In this document: one piece after another, positions 16,591-30,685 of the stretch
How positions within the stretch are numbered: the first letter of the stretch is position 1
Layout of the letters: each line of letters opens with the position of its first letter
From: Streptomyces sp. NBC_00414
GTDB lineage: Bacteria > Actinomycetota > Actinomycetes > Streptomycetales > Streptomycetaceae
Direction of reading: 5' to 3'
NCBI RefSeq assembly: GCF_036038375.1
Contig: NZ_CP107935.1
Location: 7,254,001-7,318,000, forward strand
Length of the DNA stretch: 64,000 nt
Notes under the pieces: generated by a model
The model's input: the letters and a program-made list of their open reading frames with translations, nothing else
Told to the model about the DNA's origin: nothing
The model's database searches: none
Translations under genes and position numbers: made by a program

Positions 16591-17595
16591 ATGACAGTCG
16601 TCATCGACCGCGCGACCGGCAAGCGCCGGGGGAGCCGGGCCCCGCGCCCCGGCCCGCTCCAGCGCATGAAGCACGCGTACCGCAAGTACTGGTACGCGTA
16701 CGCGATGACCGCCCCGGTCGTCGTCGTACTCGGTGTACTGGTGCTCTATCCGCTGCTGCGCGGCATCTACCTGACGTTCACCGACGCCACCAGCCTCAAC
16801 TCGGCCCGCACGATCGGCGTCAACCACATCGACGCCACGTACGAGTTCATCGGCCTGGACAACTACGCCGACATCCTGTGGGGACCGACGGCGTACGACC
16901 GGTTCTGGTCGCACTTCATCTGGACGATCGTGTGGACGGCGGTGTGCGTGCTGCTCCACTACGCCATCGGGCTGGGCCTCGCGCTGCTGCTCAACCAGAA
17001 GCTGCGCGGCCGCACGTTCTACCGGCTCGTACTCGTCCTGCCGTGGGCCGTGCCGACCTTCGTCACCGTCTTCGGCTGGCGCTTCATGCTCGCCGACGGC
17101 GGCATCATCAACTCCATGCTCGACGCGGTGCATCTGCCCTCGCCGCTCTGGCTCGAGGACACCTTCTGGCAGCGGACCGCCGCGATCATGGTCAACACCT
17201 GGTGCGGTGTGCCGTTCATGATGGTCTCGCTGCTCGGCGGCCTGCAGTCCATCGACCCGGTCCTGTACGAGGCCGCCGAGATGGACGGCGCGGGCGCCTG
17301 GCAGCGCTTCCGGCACGTGACCCTGCCGGGCCTGCAGTCGGTCAGCTCCACCGTCGTACTGCTGGGCATCATCTGGACGTTCAACCAGTTCGCCATCATC
17401 TTCCTGCTCTTCGGCGACACCGCGCCGGACGCGCAGATCCTCGTCACCTGGGCCTACCAACTGGGCTTCGGCCAACAGCCGCGCGACTACGCGCAGTCCG
17501 CCGCGTACGGCGTCCTGCTGCTGTCCATCCTGATCGTCTTCACCTCCGTCTACCGCCGCTGGCTGGCCCGCAATGAGCAGCAGCTCGCGATCTGA
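16591..17595 (+). CDS. malF: MalF, maltodextrin ABC transporter permease
   Basis: 334 residues with six membrane segments after a basic N-terminal tail. The permease loop that contacts the ATPase is visible as EAAEMDGAGAWQRFRHVTLPG, the EAA motif. With MalG it forms the channel through which MalE-bound maltodextrins enter. It lies 122 bases after malE and 13 before malG, with a ribosome site (AGAAGG) ahead of the ATG. Confidence 0.95.
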   Translation: MTVVIDRATGKRRGSRAPRPGPLQRMKHAYRKYWYAYAMTAPVVVVLGVLVLYPLLRGIYLTFTDATSLNSARTIGVNHIDATYEFIGLDNYADILWGPTAYDRFWSHFIWTIVWTAVCVLLHYAIGLGLALLLNQKLRGRTFYRLVLVLPWAVPTFVTVFGWRFMLADGGIINSMLDAVHLPSPLWLEDTFWQRTAAIMVNTWCGVPFMMVSLLGGLQSIDPVLYEAAEMDGAGAWQRFRHVTLPGLQSVSSTVVLLGIIWTFNQFAIIFLLFGDTAPDAQILVTWAYQLGFGQQPRDYAQSAAYGVLLLSILIVFTSVYRRWLARNEQQLAI

Positions 17596-17608
17596 GGCAG
17601 GAGCCCCC

Positions 17609-18520
17609 ATGAGCACCACGACCGTCAAGACCCCCGCCCCGGTGGGCGGGGCCCCCGCGGGCGCCGCGCCGGCGGGCAAGGGGCCGAGGCGCGGTGAGCG
17701 CAGTCGCGCCGGGGCCCTGACCTCGCACGGCATCCTCATCGTCGCCAGCCTGATAGCCCTGTTCCCGATCGCCTGGCTGGTCTACCTGTCCCTCGGCCCG
17801 GACAAGGACGACTACCTGCACCCCGGGGGCATCCTCGGCAAGATGACGTTCGACAACTACACGTTCGTGTTGCAGCACACGCCGTTCTTCGACTGGCTGT
17901 GGAGCACGCTCGTCGTGTCGCTGGGCACGACCGTCATCGGTGTCCTGGTCGCCGCCACCACCGGCTACGCGGTCTCACGCATGCGCTTCCCCGGCTACAA
18001 GAAGTTCATGTGGGTCCTGCTGGTGACCCAGATGTTCCCGGTCGCCGTACTGATGGTCCCGATGTACGAGATCCTGAGCGAACTCCAGCTCATCGACAAC
18101 TACTTCGGCCTGATCCTCGTCTACTGCTCGACGGCCGTGCCGTACTGCGCGTGGCTCCTCAAGGGGTACTTCGACACGATCCCCTTCGAGATCGACGAGG
18201 CGGGGCGCGTCGACGGGCTCTCGCCCTTCGGCACGTTCTTCCGGCTGATACTGCCGCTCGCCAAGCCGGGTCTCGCCGTCGCCGCGTTCTACAGCTTCAT
18301 CACCGCGTTCGGCGAGGTCGCGTTCGCCTCGACGTTCATGCTGTCCGACACGAAGTACACGTTCGCGGTCGGGCTGCAGAGCTTTGTCAGTGAGCACGAC
18401 GCCCAGCGGAACCTGATGGCCGCGACGGCTGTGCTGGTGGCCATTCCGGTGTCGGCGTTCTTCTACCTTGTGCAGAAGAACCTGGTGACCGGTTTGACCG
18501 CGGGTGGCACGAAGGGGTGA
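17609..18520 (+). CDS. malG: MalG, maltodextrin ABC transporter permease
   Basis: 303 residues: a Pro/Ala/Gly-rich cytoplasmic tail, then six membrane segments and the EAA loop (EIDEAGRVDGLSPFGTFFRL). It partners MalF. The ATG at 17609 follows CAGGAG at good spacing, 13 bases after malF. A 164-base gap with a GC-rich intergenic repeat (CCGCGCCCCTTCGGCGCCCC) separates it from the alpha-glucosidase gene. Confidence 0.94.
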   Translation: MSTTTVKTPAPVGGAPAGAAPAGKGPRRGERSRAGALTSHGILIVASLIALFPIAWLVYLSLGPDKDDYLHPGGILGKMTFDNYTFVLQHTPFFDWLWSTLVVSLGTTVIGVLVAATTGYAVSRMRFPGYKKFMWVLLVTQMFPVAVLMVPMYEILSELQLIDNYFGLILVYCSTAVPYCAWLLKGYFDTIPFEIDEAGRVDGLSPFGTFFRLILPLAKPGLAVAAFYSFITAFGEVAFASTFMLSDTKYTFAVGLQSFVSEHDAQRNLMAATAVLVAIPVSAFFYLVQKNLVTGLTAGGTKG

Positions 18521-18684
18521 CCCCTGCCGGGACGCGAGCCGCTGAGGTCGTTGGCTGTCCGCGGCCCCGTCGTGGCTGGGCGCGCCCACGCGGCGGAGGC
18601 CGCATATCGATACAGCCCCGCGCCCCTTCGGCGCCCCCAGTGTCTGAACCTGACCGTGTGACTCCGTTACGTATCAAGGATGTT

Positions 18685-20367
18685 ATGAGCCAGCACTCCG
18701 CCGACCCGGCGCCGAACTCCGCTCTTGTGACCGTCGCCGACCGCCGCGACTGGTGGCGCGACGCGGTGATCTACCAGGTCTATCCGCGCAGCTTCGCCGA
18801 CAGCAACGGTGACGGCATGGGCGACCTGGAGGGCGTACGTTCCCGACTCCCGTATCTGCGAGACCTCGGCGTCGACGCCGTGTGGCTCAGCCCCTTCTAC
18901 GCGTCGCCGCAGGCCGACGCGGGTTACGACGTGGCCGACTACCGGGCCGTGGACCCCATGTTCGGCAATCTGCTCGACGCCGACGCGCTGATCCGCGACG
19001 CCCATGAACTGGGCCTGAGGATCATCGTCGACCTCGTCCCCAACCACTCCTCCGACCAGCACGAGTGGTTCAAGCGCGCCCTCGCGGAGGGGCCCGGTTC
19101 GCCGACCCGGGAGCGCTACCACTTCCGCGCCGGCAAGGGCGAGAACGGTGAACTGCCGCCCAACGACTGGGAGTCCATCTTCGGCGGCCCCGCCTGGACC
19201 CGCGTCACCGAGCCGGACGGCACCCCCGGCGAGTGGTACCTCCACCTCTTCGCGCCCGAGCAGCCCGACTTCGACTGGGACCACCCGGCGGTCGGCGACG
19301 AGTTCCGCTCGGTGCTGCGGTTCTGGCTCGACATCGGCGTCGACGGCTTCCGGATCGACGTGGCCCACGGCCTTGTGAAGGCGGAAGGACTGCCCGACCT
19401 GGGATCCCACGAGCAGCTGAAGCTCCTGGGCAACGATGTCATGCCGTTCTTCGACCAGGACGGTGTGCACGAGATCTACCGCCAGTGGCGGCTCGTGCTG
19501 GACGAGTACTCGGGCGACCGCATCTTCGTCGCCGAGGCGTGGACGCCGACCGTCGAGCGCACCGCCAACTACGTGCGCCCCGACGAACTGCACCAGGCCT
19601 TCAACTTCCAGTACCTGAGCACCCATTGGGACGCCGAGGAGCTGCGTGCCTGCATCGACCGCACCCTCGACGCGATGCGCCCCGTGGGCGCCCCCGCCAC
19701 CTGGGTGCTGTCCAACCACGACGTGACCCGGCACGCGACCCGGTTCGCCAACCCGGCCGGGCTCGGCACCCAGATCCGCCTCGCCGGAGACCGCGAACTG
19801 GGCCTGCGCCGAGCGCGTGCGGCCACCCTCCTGATGCTCGCGCTGCCCGGGTCCGCGTACCTGTACCAGGGCGAGGAACTGGGCCTGCCGGACGTCGTCG
19901 ACCTGCCGGACGAGGTCCGCCAGGACCCCGCGTACTTCCGGGGCGCCGGCCAGGACGGGTTCCGCGACGGCTGCCGGGTACCCATCCCGTGGAACCGCGA
20001 GGGCTCCTCGTACGGGTTCGGCGGTGGCGGCAGCTGGCTCCCGCAGCCGTCCGGGTGGGGCGAGCTGAGCGTCGAGGCGCAGACCGGGGTGACCGGCTCG
20101 ACCCTTGAGCTGTACCGGGCCGCGCTCGCCGCGCGCAGTGAGCAGGCCGACCTCGGCGCGGGCGACCGTGTCGGGTGGCTCAAGGCGCCCGAAGGGGTGC
20201 TGGCCTTCCGCCGTGGGGCGTTCGTCTGCACCGCCAACACCGGGGGAGAGGCGGCGACCGTCCGCGCGTACGGGCGGGTGCTGCTCGCGAGCGGCGAGGT
20301 GACCGTCACGGACGACGGCGAGGCGAAGCTGCCCGCTGACGCCACCGTGTGGTGGATCGCCGACTGA
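18685..20367 (+). CDS. aglA: Alpha-glucosidase, GH13, cytoplasmic
   Basis: 560 residues with no signal peptide, so it should act on imported maltodextrins in the cytosol and release glucose. It opens with WWRDAVIYQVYPRSFADSNG, typical of GH13 oligosaccharidases. Catalytic residues are visible: nucleophile Asp225 in GFRIDVAH, acid/base Glu284 in FVAEAW and transition-state Asp346 in SNHDVTRH. The ATG at 18685 has AAGGA five bases upstream; an earlier GTG at 18658 is possible. It follows malG on the same strand and probably belongs to the malEFG transcript or regulon. Confidence 0.94.
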   Translation: MSQHSADPAPNSALVTVADRRDWWRDAVIYQVYPRSFADSNGDGMGDLEGVRSRLPYLRDLGVDAVWLSPFYASPQADAGYDVADYRAVDPMFGNLLDADALIRDAHELGLRIIVDLVPNHSSDQHEWFKRALAEGPGSPTRERYHFRAGKGENGELPPNDWESIFGGPAWTRVTEPDGTPGEWYLHLFAPEQPDFDWDHPAVGDEFRSVLRFWLDIGVDGFRIDVAHGLVKAEGLPDLGSHEQLKLLGNDVMPFFDQDGVHEIYRQWRLVLDEYSGDRIFVAEAWTPTVERTANYVRPDELHQAFNFQYLSTHWDAEELRACIDRTLDAMRPVGAPATWVLSNHDVTRHATRFANPAGLGTQIRLAGDRELGLRRARAATLLMLALPGSAYLYQGEELGLPDVVDLPDEVRQDPAYFRGAGQDGFRDGCRVPIPWNREGSSYGFGGGGSWLPQPSGWGELSVEAQTGVTGSTLELYRAALAARSEQADLGAGDRVGWLKAPEGVLAFRRGAFVCTANTGGEAATVRAYGRVLLASGEVTVTDDGEAKLPADATVWWIAD

Positions 20368-20489
20368 CCGTCCACCAACCGTCCGTCAACCCACGTCTCC
20401 TGTAAGAACTTTCAGGAATTTTCAGAAGCCCGTCTTCCGCTTTGGGAGGCGGGCTTCTACGATCTGCGGCACCGCACTGCTGTTGAATT

Positions 20490-20499
20490 TTGCAGCAAG
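20490..20499. promoter_or_regulatory. Candidate MalR operator before the amylase gene
   Basis: TTGCAGCAAG, 28 bases before the amylase start and inside a larger TTGAA...TTCAA dyad. It matches the malE-proximal core TTGCTGCAA except for the central base. Position near the start suits repression. Confidence 0.6.
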
Positions 20500-20526
20500 A
20501 ACCTTCAACGGAGAAGGGACCCCCAC

Positions 20527-21909
20527 ATGGCCAAGAGAGCTCTGTCCTGTGCGCTCGCCGTGGCGGCCGCCGCGTTCGTCGTCCCCGCGAGCACCGCCGG
20601 CCCCGCACACGCCTCCCCACCAGGCACCAAGGACGTCACCGCCGTCCTCTTCGAGTGGAACTTCGCCTCCGTGGCCAAGGAGTGCACCAACCGGCTGGGC
20701 CCGGCCGGTTACGGATACGTCCAGGTCTCGCCGCCCGCCGAGCACATACAGGGCTCGCAGTGGTGGACCTCGTACCAGCCCGTCAGCTACAAGATCGCCG
20801 GGCGCCTCGGTGACCGTACGGCCTTCCAGAACATGGTCAGCACCTGTCACGCGGCCGGTGTGAAGGTCGTCGCCGACACGGTCATCAACCACATGTCGGC
20901 GGGCAGCGGCACCGGTACGGGCGGCTCGTCCTACACGAAGTACGACTACCCGGGCCTGTACTCGTCGCCCGACTTCGACAACTGCACCGCGCAGATCAGC
21001 AACTACCAGGACCGCGGGAACGTCCAGAACTGCGAACTCGTCGGGCTCGCCGACCTGGACACCGGCGAGGAGTACGTCCGCTCCGCCATCGCCAAGTACC
21101 TCAACGACCTGCTCTCCCTCGGTGTCGACGGCTTCCGCGTCGACGCGGCCAAGCACATACCGGCCGCCGACCTCGCCAACATCAAGGGGCGGCTGAGCAA
21201 CACGTCCGCCTACTGGAAGCAGGAAGCCATCTACGGGGCCGGCGAGGCGGTCCAGCTCACCGAGTACACCGGGACCGGGGACGTCCAGGAGTTCCGGTAC
21301 GCGTTCGACCTCAAGCGCGTCTTCAACAACGAGAACCTCGCCTACCTGAAGAACTACGGCGAGGGCTGGGGGTACATGAGCAGCGGGGTCTCGGGGGTCT
21401 TCGTCGACAACCACGACACCGAGCGCAACGGGTCGACGCTCAGCTACAAGGACAACGCGAACTACACCCTGGCGAACGTGTTCATGCTGGCGTACCCGTA
21501 CGGGGCGCCCGACATCAACTCCGGGTACGAGTTCTCGTCGACGGACGCCGGGCCGCCCAACGGGGGTTCGGTGAACGCCTGTTGGCAGGACGGCTGGAAG
21601 TGCCAGCACGCCTGGCCGGAAATCCGGTCGATGGTCGCCTTCCGCAACACCGTCCGGGGCGAGTCGGTCACCAACTGGTGGGACAACGGGGGTGACGCGA
21701 TCGCCTTCGGCCGGGGCGGGAAGGGGTTCGTGGCCATCAACCACGAGTCTTCCTCGCTTTCGCGCACCTATCAGACGTCGCTCGCCGCGGGCACGTACTG
21801 CAATGTGCAGGCGGGGTCGACCGTGACGGTGAACGGCTCGGGTCAGCTGACGACGACGCTCGCCGCGAACACGGCGCTGGCGGTATACGCAGGCAAGTCC
21901 ACCTGCTGA
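20527..21909 (+). CDS. Secreted alpha-amylase, GH13
   Basis: 460 residues with an N-terminal Sec signal (KRALSCALAVAAAAFVVPAS, cleavage near AHA). The catalytic domain resembles chloride-type/animal-like amylases found in Streptomyces: nucleophile Asp206 in GFRVDAAKH, Glu240 in GAGEA and Asp297 in VDNHDTER. It ends after the short beta-sandwich domain C and has no starch-binding module. It hydrolyses internal alpha-1,4 bonds of external starch. A MalR-like operator precedes it and a 20-bp hairpin terminator follows, so it is probably a single-gene unit. Confidence 0.94.
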   Translation: MAKRALSCALAVAAAAFVVPASTAGPAHASPPGTKDVTAVLFEWNFASVAKECTNRLGPAGYGYVQVSPPAEHIQGSQWWTSYQPVSYKIAGRLGDRTAFQNMVSTCHAAGVKVVADTVINHMSAGSGTGTGGSSYTKYDYPGLYSSPDFDNCTAQISNYQDRGNVQNCELVGLADLDTGEEYVRSAIAKYLNDLLSLGVDGFRVDAAKHIPAADLANIKGRLSNTSAYWKQEAIYGAGEAVQLTEYTGTGDVQEFRYAFDLKRVFNNENLAYLKNYGEGWGYMSSGVSGVFVDNHDTERNGSTLSYKDNANYTLANVFMLAYPYGAPDINSGYEFSSTDAGPPNGGSVNACWQDGWKCQHAWPEIRSMVAFRNTVRGESVTNWWDNGGDAIAFGRGGKGFVAINHESSSLSRTYQTSLAAGTYCNVQAGSTVTVNGSGQLTTTLAANTALAVYAGKSTC

Positions 21910-21950
21910 CTGCCGTTCCGCCTGCGGCTGGGCGGGGGCCGACCCAAAAG

Positions 21951-21996
21951 ACTGCGCCGTTCCCCGCGCCCCTGACGGCGCGGGGAACGGCGCAGT
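21951..21996. terminator. 20-bp hairpin after the amylase gene
   Basis: Perfect arms ACTGCGCCGTTCCCCGCGCC and its complement around a 6-base loop. The arm contains the GGGGCGCGGGGAACGGCGC family repeat, here acting as a terminator between two same-strand genes. Confidence 0.85.
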
Positions 21997-22051
21997 CCTT
22001 TGGTTGTGGCCGGTGCCGGCCAGGACCGTCGCTGAAACTGTTTTCTACCCT

Positions 22052-22081
22052 TTGCAAGACTCTTGCTGAAAGGGTTTCAGC
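22052..22081. promoter_or_regulatory. Candidate MalR operator and dyad before the pullulanase gene
   Basis: TTGCAAGA-CT-CTTGCTG at 22052-22068 gives LacI-type half-sites shared with the malE region. It overlaps a perfect GCTGAAAGGGTTTCAGC dyad at 22065-22081. Both lie 45-75 bases before the GTG start. Confidence 0.6.
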
Positions 22082-22124
22082 GGCGATACGGTCACGCGGA
22101 TCCCACCGCAAGGAGTTCAGGCCC

Positions 22125-27593
<5,469 letters not shown>

Positions 27594-27663
27594 CAGGGCA
27601 CTACATTGGTGGGGCGGCTCCGGGACCCCGGGCCGCCCCACCTGCGTGTCCAGGGGCTGGCAG

Positions 27664-29283
27664 ATGGACGTCCACGGCAAGCGGACAGACGCGACCGTGC
27701 TGCTTGTGGACGTCACGGCGGCAGGTCGGTACGCCATGGGCGCCCTGCTGCGCCGAGCCGGTCACCAGGTCGTCCCGGCCGCCACCGGCCACGAGGCACT
27801 CGCCGAACTCGACGCACGACTGCGCAGGGGAAGCCTGCCCGACGTGGCCCTCGTCGACGTCGACCTGTCCGACATGAGCGGCTTCGAACTCTGCCGCAGG
27901 ATCAAGACCCGGCCTCACATGGCCGGCCTGCCCGTCGTGCACTTCTCGGCCGCCGTGAGTCCGGGCGACCGCTGCCGGGCGCTGGAGGCGGGCGGCGAGG
28001 CCTATCTGACGCTTCCCGCCGAGCCCGAGGAGATCGACGCGGTGGTCCGGGCCGCCGTGCGCACCGCGCGGCTGCGGGCCGACGACCAGGCGCTGGCCCG
28101 GCGGCTGACACTCCTGTCGGAGACGATCGTCACCATCCAGGCGGCCCGCTCCCTGCAGGAACTCGCCGACGCCGCCGCCAACGGCACCGCGCGGCTCACC
28201 GGCGCCCCCGCCGCCGTCTTCTTCCTCGGCCCGGACGACGAGCTGTACCGCGGCATATCCCGGGACCGCACCTCGCTCGCACTGCCCGACGAGGGCGCCC
28301 ACCGGACCGTCGCCGGGCTGCTCCGACGGCTCACCCGCGGACAGTCCGGGGTGCAGATCACCACGGTGCCCGCGCCGCTGTGGCCCGCCGGGTTCTTCCG
28401 GCCCGGCGTGCAGCACGACGCCCGGCTGGCGCTCGTCCTCACCCAGGACGGCAAGGCCCCGGTGTGCCTGGCCACCCCCACCCGCGGGGTGCGCAGGCTG
28501 AACCCGGAGGAGGAGACCCTGGTGGCCCGGCTCGCCCAGGCCACCGCGCTCGCCGCCGAACCGCTGCTCATGTACCAGGTCGAACGGCACGTCGCCCTCA
28601 CCCTGCAGCACAGCTTCCTGCCCCAGCCGCACCGGCTGCCCGACCTGCTCGGCATCGACGTCGCGGTCCGCTACGTACCCGCCTCGCAGCAGACCGAGAT
28701 CGGCGGCGACTTCTACGCGGCACTGCGCACCCACGACGGGGTGCTCGCCGCGGTGGGCGACGTCGTCGGGCACTCCCTCGACGCGGCCACCGTCATGGTC
28801 GAGATCCGGCACGCGCTGCGCGCCTACTGCGTCGACGAGAGCGACCCGGCCGTGCTGGCCGAGCGCCTCGACCGGATGCTGCAGCACTACCATCCCGGGA
28901 TCACCACCACCGTCTGTCTGGCCCTGATCGACCCCGCCACCGGGCGCACCCGCATCGCGAACGCGGGCCACATCCCGCCGCTGATCCTCCGGGACACCGG
29001 TACGGCCGACTACGCGAAGGCCGCCGGGCCGCTGCTCGGTGTGGGGCTGCCGCATCCGGCGCCGACCGAGCTGTTCCTCGAAGCGGGTGACCGGCTCCTC
29101 ATGGTGACCGACGGGCTGATCGAGACCCGCGGTACGGATCTCGCGGCCTCCATGGAACACCTGCGCGCGGCGGCCGTCGGCGCGCTGCCCGGTCTGGACG
29201 CCCTGTGCGACACGCTCCTGGACTGCTTCGGCCACGAGCGCGAGGACGACATCGCGCTTCTCGCCCTGCGGCTGTCTCCCTGA
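27664..29283 (+). CDS. PP2C/SpoIIE-type phosphatase with receiver and GAF-like domains
   Basis: About 539 residues. Residues 10-130 form a CheY-like receiver with candidate phospho-acceptor Asp65 (VALVDVDLSDMSG). The usual acidic pair near residue 16 is reduced to VDV, so phosphorylation may be weak or absent. A GAF-like middle region (150-310) is followed by a PP2C/SpoIIE phosphatase with EIGGDFY, GDVVGHSLDAA, NAGHIPPL and EREDDIALLAL metal-site motifs. Such proteins dephosphorylate anti-anti-sigma factors. No partner anti-sigma gene is adjacent. ATG at 27664; a GTG at 27646 is an alternative. Confidence 0.87.
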   Translation: MDVHGKRTDATVLLVDVTAAGRYAMGALLRRAGHQVVPAATGHEALAELDARLRRGSLPDVALVDVDLSDMSGFELCRRIKTRPHMAGLPVVHFSAAVSPGDRCRALEAGGEAYLTLPAEPEEIDAVVRAAVRTARLRADDQALARRLTLLSETIVTIQAARSLQELADAAANGTARLTGAPAAVFFLGPDDELYRGISRDRTSLALPDEGAHRTVAGLLRRLTRGQSGVQITTVPAPLWPAGFFRPGVQHDARLALVLTQDGKAPVCLATPTRGVRRLNPEEETLVARLAQATALAAEPLLMYQVERHVALTLQHSFLPQPHRLPDLLGIDVAVRYVPASQQTEIGGDFYAALRTHDGVLAAVGDVVGHSLDAATVMVEIRHALRAYCVDESDPAVLAERLDRMLQHYHPGITTTVCLALIDPATGRTRIANAGHIPPLILRDTGTADYAKAAGPLLGVGLPHPAPTELFLEAGDRLLMVTDGLIETRGTDLAASMEHLRAAAVGALPGLDALCDTLLDCFGHEREDDIALLALRLSP

Positions 29284-29339
29284 GAGCACCGGCCGGCTGA
29301 GGCTAGGGTGAGCGTTGTTTGCCTAGAACTGGAGTGCCC

Positions 29340-29696
29340 ATGCCGCAGATCACCGTCGACTACTCCCTGCCGCTCGGCGACGCCTTCGACCGGCAGGGGT
29401 TCGCCGTCGCGCTGCACGAGGTGGTGGTGGAGACGGCCGCCGCGAAGATCGAGGCGTGCAAGTCGCGGTTCCGGGTCGTTCACGACGTCGTCGTGGGGGC
29501 CGACGCGGCGGGGCACGCGCTGGTGCATGTCACGGTGGCGCTGCTGCCCGGGCGGTCCGACGAGGTGAAGTCGGCGCTGACCTCCCAGGCGCTGGAGCTT
29601 GTACGGGCGCATGTGAAGCCGGTCGACGGAGTCGTCCTGCACGCTTCCGCGGAGGTCCGCGACCTCGAACCGTCGTACCAGAAGTACGTGAACTGA
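29340..29696 (+). CDS. CHMI-like isomerase (tautomerase superfamily)
   Basis: 118 residues starting MPQITVDYSL, with Pro2 exposed after Met removal as the catalytic base typical of the 5-carboxymethyl-2-hydroxymuconate delta-isomerase family. The family acts in homoprotocatechuate breakdown, but no such pathway genes are nearby, so the real substrate is open. GGAG lies seven bases before the ATG at 29340. It follows the PP2C gene by 56 bases. Confidence 0.8.
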   Translation: MPQITVDYSLPLGDAFDRQGFAVALHEVVVETAAAKIEACKSRFRVVHDVVVGADAAGHALVHVTVALLPGRSDEVKSALTSQALELVRAHVKPVDGVVLHASAEVRDLEPSYQKYVN

Positions 29697-29752
29697 CGCC
29701 CGGCGTGGGGTCCTGGGGCTGATTTCACGGTGCGGCCCGGTGAGGGCCGGCC

Positions 29753-29861
29753 GCGCAGTTCCCCGCGCCCCTCGGGGAGGGGCTGCGCCCCGTCCCACCC
29801 GGGGGCGCGGGAAGTAACGCAATCTGTTGTCCTTCGCCCTTAGGGGCGCGGGGAACGGCGC
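29753..29861. repeat. Pair of dispersed GGGGCGCGGGGAACGGCGC-type repeats
   Basis: An inverted copy, GCGCAGTTCCCCGCGCCCCT, at 29753-29772 and a direct copy at 29842-29861 lie between convergent genes, with smaller GC-rich dyads between them. They belong to the family expanded at 355-476 and are probably used as terminators. Confidence 0.75.
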
Positions 29862-29888
29862 GAACGCCCCCACCGGGCCGCAGGGGGC

Positions 29889-30578
29889 TCAGGTAGCCAA
29901 GGCCACCAAGCGGGTCACCAGGTCCGTGAAGGGGCTTTCGGTCGGCTCCCCGGCAAGGGCCCCGCGCAGGATCGCGGCCATCTCCGGATCGGACGCCGCA
30001 CTCACCGCGGCCAGAGCCGCGAAATCGTGCACCAGCTGGACCTCCAGCTCGCCACGCGGAATCCGGCGGCCGTCCAGCCAGATGAGGGCGGTCGCCTCGG
30101 CCAGCGAGATCCAGGAACGGACGACCAGTTCGAGCCGGGCGGGCGGCCGGTCCACCCGCAGATGAGCCAGGATCTGCAGATACGCGGCCTGCCGCACCCC
30201 GTCCACGAGGGCGTTCGTCGTGGTGGAGCCGACCGCGGGCCCGCCGCGCATCAGTGCCGAGAAACCGGGCCCGTGCTCGTCGACGAAGTCGAAGAAGCGC
30301 CGCATCACCCGTAGCAGCCGCGCCCCCAGCGGACCTTCCGGCGGCTCAACGAAACGTTCCGCCAGATCGTCCGAGGCACGCTTCAACGCGGCCTCGTACA
30401 GGCTGAGTTTGCCAGGGAAGTAGTGGTAGACCAGCGGCCGCGAGATCCCCGCGGCGGAGGCTATCTCGTCGATGGACACGTCGTCCGGTGAGCGTCGGCT
30501 GAACAGGTCGAGGGCGACGCCGATCAACTGCTGCCGTCGCTCCTCGACGCCCATCCTGCGACGCACCCCGGTAGTCAT
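29889..30578 (-). CDS. TetR-family transcriptional regulator
   Basis: 229 residues with an N-terminal TetR helix-turn-helix (RRQQLIGVALDLFSRRSPDD, recognition region IASAAGISRPLVYHYFPGKL) and an all-helical ligand/dimer domain. The gene stands alone, so it may regulate itself or a distant target. A perfect dyad lies 13 bases upstream of its start and is a strong autoregulatory operator candidate. The ligand is unknown. Confidence 0.92.
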   Translation of the reverse strand: MTTGVRRRMGVEERRQQLIGVALDLFSRRSPDDVSIDEIASAAGISRPLVYHYFPGKLSLYEAALKRASDDLAERFVEPPEGPLGARLLRVMRRFFDFVDEHGPGFSALMRGGPAVGSTTTNALVDGVRQAAYLQILAHLRVDRPPARLELVVRSWISLAEATALIWLDGRRIPRGELEVQLVHDFAALAAVSAASDPEMAAILRGALAGEPTESPFTDLVTRLVALAT

Positions 30579-30590
30579 ATGAACACCCTA

Positions 30591-30607
30591 CCGATCGAAC
30601 CGATCGG
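30591..30607. promoter_or_regulatory. Candidate TetR autoregulatory operator
   Basis: Perfect dyad CCGATCG-AAC-CGATCGG directly upstream of the TetR gene. The 17-bp size and position fit a TetR site, and it is also read as ACCGATCGA direct repeats. Confidence 0.65.
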
Positions 30608-30685
30608 AACCGGCCGCGTACGGGCCGCGAACGGGCCCTCGACCGGCGGCGAACGAGCCCGTGCCCCAGGGGCCGTTCAGCCGTC

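Noticed and set aside
27601..29289. Long minus-strand frame opposite the PP2C gene
   Set aside because: Its composition is typical of an antisense shadow, while the plus strand encodes clear receiver and PP2C motifs.
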